Below, piece by piece: positions 5,663-9,370 of a stretch of 9,370 nucleotides of DNA. Position numbers and translations under genes: made by a program. Under the pieces are notes generated by a model. That model had not been told where the DNA came from, did no database searches, and saw only the letters and a list, made by a program, of their open reading frames with translations. Position 1 is the first letter of the stretch. The number at the start of each line of letters is the position of its first letter. The DNA is taken from the NCBI GenBank assembly GCA_023415725.1, contig JAEZJR010000076.1, positions 1 to 9,370 of the forward strand, given 5' to 3'. Origin of the DNA: Acidobacteriota bacterium (GTDB lineage: Bacteria > Acidobacteriota > Blastocatellia > Pyrinomonadales > Pyrinomonadaceae).

Positions 5663-6103
5663 ATGCCTGAAAGAAAAGCCACCGCAGAGTGGAGTGGAAC
5701 GTTGAAGGAAGGGACCGGGAATATCGAATTGGGAAGCGGTTCGTTCCGCGGTCCATTTTCATTTGAAACGCGATTTGAGGAAGGCTCGGGGACAAATCCT
5801 GAAGAATTACTTGGAGCCGCCCTCGCCGGCTGCTACGCGATGGCCCTGAACGCGACGCTTGAGAAAGAGGGGACACCTGCCAAACGCATCAAAGCCGAGG
5901 CAAAGGTATTTCTCGGCAAGGACGACGGCGGGTTCAAGATCAATCGGATCGACCTCCAAACCGAAGGGGAAGTCGACGGTTTCGACCAGGAGAAATTCGC
6001 TGAGGTTGCCGAGCGGGTGAAGCACACGTGCATTATCAGCCGGGCCCTGGCTGCTACCGATATAACATTGAAGGCGGATTTGCGTAACACCCAAGCTGCA
6101 TGA
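5663..6103 (+). CDS. osmC: OsmC family peroxiredoxin (organic hydroperoxide reductase)
   Basis: The 146-residue protein matches the OsmC branch of the Ohr/OsmC family closely in length and motifs. The active site is complete: R37 (ETRFEE), E47/E48 in GTNPEELLGAALAG (43-56), peroxidatic C57 in GCYAMAL, and resolving C123 in HTCIISRAL. These enzymes act as cytoplasmic dimers, with active sites shared between subunits, and reduce organic hydroperoxides. Known reductants are lipoylated proteins for Ohr and less well defined dithiols for OsmC, so use of the thioredoxin encoded at 7273 is only a guess. AGGAGG (5644-5649) is a strong ribosome binding site but lies 13 nt from ATG 5663, longer than ideal; no nearer in-frame start exists. 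It is the last gene of the co-directional run starting at 1152, and its downstream gap holds the promoter of the protease gene. Confidence 0.93.
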   Translation: MPERKATAEWSGTLKEGTGNIELGSGSFRGPFSFETRFEEGSGTNPEELLGAALAGCYAMALNATLEKEGTPAKRIKAEAKVFLGKDDGGFKINRIDLQTEGEVDGFDQEKFAEVAERVKHTCIISRALAATDITLKADLRNTQAA

Positions 6104-6139
6104 AGCGGCGTGAAGTCGGCAGGGGAGACTACGAAAGAA

Positions 6140-6168
6140 TTGACATTTGTAACAATACGAGTTACAGT
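6140..6168 (+). promoter_or_regulatory. Promoter with embedded operator for the HtrA-like gene
   Basis: TTGACA (6140-6145) is a perfect -35 hexamer, and TACAGT (6163-6168) lies 17 bp away as a 4/6 -10. Inside the spacer and across the -10 is TGTAAC-AATACGA-GTTACA (6148-6166), a perfect 6-bp inverted repeat with a 7-bp centre. A second possible -10, TATAGT (6168-6173), is too far from this -35 (22 bp). With the first pairing, transcription would start at about 6175, at or next to ATG 6176. A repressor bound to the dyad would block polymerase directly. Confidence 0.7.
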
Positions 6169-6175
6169 ATAGTCC

Positions 6176-7216
6176 ATGGAACAAGGGGTAAAGTATCTAT
6201 CAAATGTCGACGCGATGGATCGTGGCAAGGAGGCCGAGCTACCAAAGGGTTGGCCAGATGAACGCGAGATCCTCGATGCGTATTCGAATGCGGTCGTTGG
6301 GGTAAGCGAATCTGTAAGTCCATCGGTTGTCAAGGTCGAGGTTGCTCATAAGGGCAGAGGGCGAGGGAATCGACCGCTCGAACAGGCAGGTAGCGGCTCT
6401 GGATTCGTGTTCACACCTGACGGGTTCATTTTGACGAACAGTCACGTTGTGAGCGGTGCACGAGCCGTCCATGCTGTAACGATGGAGGGCGGACGTTACG
6501 AGGCTTCGATCGTTGGTGACGACCCGGACACCGATCTTGCGGTGATCCGGATAAACGCACCGGCCTTGCAGGCCGTACATTTCGGTACATCCAATAAGCT
6601 CCGTGTAGGCCAGCTCGCGATCGCGATAGGGAATCCTTACGGCTTCAATACGACCGTGACTGCGGGAGTCGTTTCCGCCTTAGGACGAAGCCTCAGGGCC
6701 CGCTCCGGCCGCCTGATCGACGACGTTATCCAAACGGACGCGGCGCTCAATCCCGGCAATTCCGGCGGGCCCCTGGTCGACTCATCCGGCCGTGTGATCG
6801 GGGTGAACACCGCTACGATCATTCCGGCTCAAGGACTTTGCTTTGCGATCGCGATCGACACCGCAAAATTCGTGGCGTCGCGATTGATCCGCGATGGCCG
6901 CATACGTCGGAGTTTTATTGGAATGGCCGGGCAAAACGTCCCGATACTCCGAAAGATCACCCATCATTACGGTTTGCCGAATCTCGGGGGGGTCTTGGTC
7001 ATCTCGACGGATGAAAACGGCCCGGCGAAACGGGCGGGATTGGTCGAGGGGGACGTCATCTTCTCTTTTTCGGGCGAAAATGTCGAAGGGATCGATGAAT
7101 TGCACCGCCTGCTGACCGAGGAACGTGTCGGAAGCGAAGTCGCGATCGGCATCATCCGGGGATCTCAAAAACTCGAGCTTGGAATAACTCCGCTGGAGCG
7201 TGAGTTTATAAACTAG
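6176..7216 (+). CDS. HtrA-like trypsin-type serine protease with PDZ domain, apparently cytoplasmic
   Basis: The 346-residue protein has a trypsin-like protease domain with the complete triad: H90 in LTNSHVV, D120 in DTDLAVI and S196 in GNSGGPL. A PDZ domain follows at about 245-340, with GGVLVISTDENGPAKRAGLV (271-290) and EGDVIFSFSGENV (291-303). HtrA/Deg proteins normally act in the periplasm or at the membrane, but here the N-terminus (MEQGVKYLSNVDAMDRGKEA) has no signal peptide or membrane helix, so the enzyme should stay in the cytoplasm, as some soluble HtrA-like proteins of soil bacteria do. ATG 6176 has no ribosome binding site and coincides with the predicted transcription start, suggesting leaderless translation. 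ATG 6215 is an alternative start in the same frame, also without a site. Placement between OsmC and thioredoxin, under an operator-bearing promoter, suggests a stress-induced protein quality control role. Confidence 0.9.
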   Translation: MEQGVKYLSNVDAMDRGKEAELPKGWPDEREILDAYSNAVVGVSESVSPSVVKVEVAHKGRGRGNRPLEQAGSGSGFVFTPDGFILTNSHVVSGARAVHAVTMEGGRYEASIVGDDPDTDLAVIRINAPALQAVHFGTSNKLRVGQLAIAIGNPYGFNTTVTAGVVSALGRSLRARSGRLIDDVIQTDAALNPGNSGGPLVDSSGRVIGVNTATIIPAQGLCFAIAIDTAKFVASRLIRDGRIRRSFIGMAGQNVPILRKITHHYGLPNLGGVLVISTDENGPAKRAGLVEGDVIFSFSGENVEGIDELHRLLTEERVGSEVAIGIIRGSQKLELGITPLEREFIN

Positions 7217-7220
7217 AGTT

Positions 7221-7248
7221 TTGCGGGCACTTGGCCGTAAGTTATAAT
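7221..7248 (+). promoter_or_regulatory. Probable promoter of the thioredoxin gene
   Basis: TATAAT (7243-7248) is a perfect -10 hexamer. TTGCGG (7221-7226) is a weak -35 (TTG only) at 16 bp spacing. Transcription would begin near 7255, leaving a short leader with AGGAG (7262-7266) before ATG 7273. This lets thioredoxin be made independently of the protease gene that ends at 7216. Confidence 0.55.
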
Positions 7249-7272
7249 CCGAATCAATATCAGGAGACGATA

Positions 7273-7599
7273 ATGGGAAACTTTGCAAAGGAAATTACAG
7301 ACAGCAATTTTGAAACGGACGTTCTTGGATCAGAGAAACCGATCCTAGTGGATTTTTGGGCGGAATGGTGCGGCCCGTGCCGTATGATAGCTCCGTCCGT
7401 AGAGGCGGTCGCGGAAGAATACGACGGACAGGCAGGATTCTATAAGATGAACGTCGACGAAAACATGAACGTCCCGCAAAGGTACGGAATTCGCGGCATA
7501 CCTACTCTGATCTTGTTCAAGAACGGGCAGGAACAGGAACGTATCGTCGGTGCCGTATCAAAGGATGCGATTGCCAAAGTCGTCGGCAAATACGTTTAG
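7273..7599 (+). CDS. trxA: Thioredoxin
   Basis: The 108-residue protein is a standard-length bacterial thioredoxin, the general cytoplasmic dithiol donor reduced by thioredoxin reductase. The active site is FWAEWCGPCRMIAP (28-41) with C33 and C36. The cis-proline is P77 in RGIPTLILF, and the buried aspartate is in VDFWA (D27). The closing KNGQEQERIVGAVSKD segment is typical. ATG 7273 is preferred over an upstream start at 7231 because AGGAG (7262-7266) lies 6 bp before it and the -10 element of the promoter falls inside the longer version. It is probably a single-gene transcript, with a promoter at 7221-7248 and a terminator at 7608-7641. It is a plausible electron donor for the peroxidase at 2176, and perhaps for rhodanese persulfides at 8028. 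The symbol marks family identity; other thioredoxin genes may exist in the genome. Confidence 0.93.
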   Translation: MGNFAKEITDSNFETDVLGSEKPILVDFWAEWCGPCRMIAPSVEAVAEEYDGQAGFYKMNVDENMNVPQRYGIRGIPTLILFKNGQEQERIVGAVSKDAIAKVVGKYV

Positions 7600-7607
7600 C
7601 AACTGAA

Positions 7608-7641
7608 TCGGCGCCGCACCTGACGGGGGCGCCGAATTTTT
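7608..7641 (+). terminator. Intrinsic terminator after the thioredoxin gene
   Basis: TCGGCGCC (7608-7615) pairs perfectly with GGCGCCGA (7628-7635), and AATTTTT (7635-7641) follows as the U-tract. The 12-nt loop can close further through CC/GG pairing. It lies 9 bp after the thioredoxin stop and 5 bp before the next -35 element, separating thioredoxin from the sulfur module. Confidence 0.85.
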
Positions 7642-7645
7642 CAGC

Positions 7646-7680
7646 TTGAGAATATAACGATATGAGCATATAGTGATATT
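7646..7680 (+). promoter_or_regulatory. Promoter and 30-bp ArsR-type operator for the sulfur module
   Basis: TTGAGA (7646-7651, 5/6 of the -35 consensus) and TATAGT (7669-7674, 5/6 of the -10) are separated by 17 bp. The span 7651-7680 is a dyad centred on AG (7665-7666): the inner arms ATATG/CATAT are perfect, the outer arms AATAT/ATATT are perfect, and an AC/GT pair also matches between them. The dyad runs from the -35 edge past the -10, so a bound dimer would occlude the promoter. Autorepression by the ArsR protein encoded 6 bp downstream is the natural reading. The predicted transcription start (about 7681) leaves almost no leader before ATG 7687. Confidence 0.8.
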
Positions 7681-7686
7681 AGCGCT

Positions 7687-8016
7687 ATGGGAAGGAACTT
7701 TACCAACGAAATGATTGACGCGGTCGCGGGCCGGTTCCGTGTGCTGTCGGAGCCGATTAGGATCAGGATCCTCCAAGGTTTACGAGATGGAGAAAGGACA
7801 GTGAGCGAGTTGACTCGGGATCTGGAAATGAGTCAGCCGAATGCAAGTAAACATCTTCGAATCTTACAGGACGCTGGTTTGGTAGCCAGGGATCAGCGGG
7901 GGAATTCGGTGTATTACTCGATCGCTGATGAGAGTATTTTTGAGTTGTGCGAAGTCGTCTGTGATTCGCTGGGAGCGCGGTTTAGGGAAAAGGCCGAGAT
8001 ATTTGAGGCTGTCTAG
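7687..8016 (+). CDS. ArsR/SmtB-family repressor of a reactive-sulfur module
   Basis: The 109-residue protein is a winged-helix dimeric repressor. LSEPIRIRILQGL (20-32) is the family's alpha-2 region, SELTRDLEMSQPNASKHLRI (40-59) is the helix-turn-helix, and LVARDQRGNSVYYSI (65-79) is the beta-wing. Its only cysteines are C88 and C92 (FELCEVVC) in the C-terminal helix. It lacks the ELCVC metal motif of ArsR/SmtB and has Q30 near where BigR/SqrR sulfide sensors have their first cysteine. The pair four residues apart in one helix is therefore the best candidate for a thiol or persulfide sensor, across or within subunits. The genes downstream encode a YgaP-like rhodanese and a persulfide dioxygenase; E. 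coli pairs the ArsR-type YgaV with YgaP, which supports a reactive-sulfur signal. ATG 7687 has no ribosome binding site, and the mRNA is probably leaderless. Metal sensing is not excluded. Confidence 0.9.
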   Translation: MGRNFTNEMIDAVAGRFRVLSEPIRIRILQGLRDGERTVSELTRDLEMSQPNASKHLRILQDAGLVARDQRGNSVYYSIADESIFELCEVVCDSLGARFREKAEIFEAV

Positions 8017-8027
8017 GAGAGGAATAA

Positions 8028-8546
8028 ATGAGTGAGTGTACAGTAGTTGGTTTGAAGGAAGTGTTGGAGAACGGAGAGATCCATTTACTGGACGTCCGCG
8101 AGCAGATCGAGTTTGCCGGCGGAAGGGTGTCCGGGGCCAATTTAATCCCCTTGGGGGAATTGGAGGAGCGCCATAAGGAACTCGATCACTCGAAGCCGAT
8201 ATATGTCATGTGCCGGACCGGCCGACGTTCCTCGGAGGCTCAGCGAAAGCTTCGATCCCTCGGGTTCACGAATGTGGTGAACGTTGTGGGCGGTTTGGAA
8301 GCCTGGAAAAAGCAAGAATTGCCTGTCGAGCGGGACGAACACGCACCCTGGTCGATCGAGCGGCAAGTTAGATTTACGGCGGGAGCTTTGGTCCTGACAG
8401 GTGTTCTGTTGAGCTTGTTCGTGCATCCGTATTTCGTCGCCCTATCGGGGTTGATCGGATTCGGACTTGCCTTCACGGCCACGATCGACTGGTGTGGTAT
8501 GGGCTTACTTATCGCGAAGATGCCTTGGAACAAGAGAGCGGTCTAG
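8028..8546 (+). CDS. ygaP: Membrane-anchored rhodanese (rhodanese domain plus YgaP-type transmembrane domain)
   Basis: The 172-residue protein has a single rhodanese domain (about 5-100) followed by a YgaP-like transmembrane domain (DUF2892, about 107-168). LLDVREQIEFAGGRVSGANL (20-39) is the rhodanese N-terminal signature, and C62 in the loop CRTGRRS (62-68) is the persulfide-carrying cysteine. Two hydrophobic helices lie at about 117-131 and 135-151, with WCGMGLLIAKMPWN (155-168) as the conserved end motif of the family. E. coli YgaP has the same order of domains, with the rhodanese domain on the cytoplasmic side. It transfers sulfane sulfur between thiols. The start is supported by AGAGGAA just before ATG 8028. 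It lies 11 bp after the ArsR gene and 17 bp before the dioxygenase gene, so the three form one operon. The symbol reflects domain architecture and context, not proven orthology. Confidence 0.9.
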   Translation: MSECTVVGLKEVLENGEIHLLDVREQIEFAGGRVSGANLIPLGELEERHKELDHSKPIYVMCRTGRRSSEAQRKLRSLGFTNVVNVVGGLEAWKKQELPVERDEHAPWSIERQVRFTAGALVLTGVLLSLFVHPYFVALSGLIGFGLAFTATIDWCGMGLLIAKMPWNKRAV

Positions 8547-8563
8547 AAACTACGGAGACAAAA

Positions 8564-9370
8564 ATGAAATTCAAACAGTTCTATCTGGGATGCCTTGCAC
8601 ACGCTTCTTATTATATTGGTTCGGGCGGGGAAGCGGTCGTCATCGATCCTCAAAGGGACGTTCAACAGTATCTCGATGAAGCCGAAGCGAACGGCCAGAC
8701 CATCAAGTACGTCATCGAAACTCACTCGCATGCGGACTTTGTTAGCGGCCACGTAGAGCTCGCCGCAAAAACCGGTGCTCAGATCATATTCGGGCAGCGG
8801 GCGAACACGGAATTTCCGACACTGAAGGTGAAAGACGGTGACCAATTGACCGTCGGTACGATCGAACTGACCTTTATGGAAACTCCAGGGCATACGCCCG
8901 AGGGAATTACGGTCCTCGCGAGGGACGCCGAAGAAGCCGACGCGCCGCTAAAGATGTTCACAGGCGATACGCTCTTCATCGGCGACGTGGGACGCCCGGA
9001 CCTGGTCGGCTCGAAGGGATTCACCGCTGAGCAGATGGGGGCGATGCTCTACGACTCGATCCATAACAAGATACTGCCTCTGCCGGATGAAACGGAGGTT
9101 TATCCGGCCCACGGAGCCGGATCGCTTTGCGGTAAATCGCTGTCGAAAGAGACGTGGTCGACGCTCGGCGAACAGAGAAAGTTCAACTATGCGTTGAAGC
9201 CGATGAGCCGCGAGGAGTTCATCAAGGTCGTTGCTTCCGACCAACCGGAAGTGCCGGCTTATTTCCCGAAGAGCGCCTCCCAGAATTTGAAGGGCTCGGT
9301 TCCGTTGGAGGAACTTCCCAAGCCCGCGGAGCTTTCCACTGAGGAAGTAGCCGAATTTGATGGTGTCGTG
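8564..9370 (+). CDS. Metallo-beta-lactamase-fold persulfide dioxygenase, probably fused to rhodanese (3' end outside window)
   Basis: The frame opens at ATG 8564, with GGAG (8554-8557) at good spacing, and is open for 269 codons to the window edge. It belongs to the ETHE1/CstB/Blh group, non-haem iron enzymes that oxidise glutathione persulfide or related persulfides to sulfite. Metal-site residues are visible: H54 in THSHADFVSGH (53-63), H110 in ETPGHTPEG (106-114) and D135 in FTGDTLFIGDVGRPDL (132-147), with H56, D58 and H183 (YPAHGAGSLCG) also in place. In THSHADF the last histidine of the general HxHxDH motif is a phenylalanine, as is usual for one-iron members. After about residue 200 comes the linker typical of longer members, and the visible end, LSTEEVAEFDGVV, looks like the lead-in to a rhodanese domain. 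Full length would then be well above 350 residues. Third gene of the ArsR operon. Confidence 0.92.
   Translation, partial: MKFKQFYLGCLAHASYYIGSGGEAVVIDPQRDVQQYLDEAEANGQTIKYVIETHSHADFVSGHVELAAKTGAQIIFGQRANTEFPTLKVKDGDQLTVGTIELTFMETPGHTPEGITVLARDAEEADAPLKMFTGDTLFIGDVGRPDLVGSKGFTAEQMGAMLYDSIHNKILPLPDETEVYPAHGAGSLCGKSLSKETWSTLGEQRKFNYALKPMSREEFIKVVASDQPEVPAYFPKSASQNLKGSVPLEELPKPAELSTEEVAEFDGVV

Noticed and set aside
6616..6857. Two GCGATCGCGAT strings in the protease gene as HIP1-like repeats
   Set aside because: They fit ordinary codons for AIAIG and AIAID, and no wider repeat pattern is seen in the window.
1..9370. Search for CRISPR arrays, tRNAs, insertion sequences, toxin-antitoxin or phage-defence genes
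   Set aside because: No regularly spaced repeats, tRNA-like cloverleafs, transposase frames or known defence proteins were found; all sizeable frames are metabolic, regulatory or stress genes.

Overview
The window is a compact, all-plus-strand bacterial region with roughly 50-55% G+C by eye. Nearly all of it concerns handling of oxidants, electrophiles and reactive sulfur. It holds ten complete protein genes read with fair confidence, one complete thioredoxin-fold gene of unclear activity, and a truncated gene at each edge. No RNA genes, insertion sequences, CRISPR arrays or prophage genes were seen. The protein families are widespread, and the lack of Bacteroidetes-type promoters plus the gene style suggest a soil or wastewater type of Gram-negative lineage. 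Acidobacteriota is my best guess, but this is weak inference and no phylogenetic marker is present.

Region 1 (1-1016): the last 41 codons of a probable Rrf2-type regulator, then a 264-bp gap with a palindromic operator-like site and a strong GC-rich hairpin, then a thioredoxin-fold protein with a WCGD motif (one cysteine).

Region 2 (1152-6103): a tight co-directional set of six genes with gaps of 10-63 bp. They are a zinc-free medium-chain quinone/alcohol reductase, a thioredoxin-type glutathione peroxidase, an NADPH:F420-reductase-like Rossmann protein, an Old Yellow Enzyme, a luciferase-like flavin monooxygenase and an OsmC peroxidase. Together they look like a detoxification operon that reduces quinones, enals and nitro compounds and clears hydroperoxides.

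Region 3 (6140-7641): an HtrA-like serine protease with no signal peptide, apparently translated from a leaderless or near-leaderless mRNA under a promoter carrying the same dyad (TGTARC-N7-GTTACA) as the site near position 150. It is followed by a separately promoted thioredoxin gene with a clear intrinsic terminator.

Region 4 (7646-9370): a reactive-sulfur module with an ArsR-family repressor under a textbook promoter overlaid by a 30-bp dyad, a rhodanese with a YgaP-type membrane anchor, and the N-terminal part of an ETHE1-like persulfide dioxygenase that probably continues into a rhodanese domain past the window edge.

The regions plausibly work together. The thioredoxin could supply electrons to the glutathione peroxidase, and to OsmC if it accepts them. 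The flavoenzymes remove electrophiles that attack thiols. The rhodanese/dioxygenase pair removes the persulfides that build up on them. The most interesting signals are regulatory: a shared dyad at two distant promoters and a highly symmetric ArsR operator inside a -35/-10 spacer.
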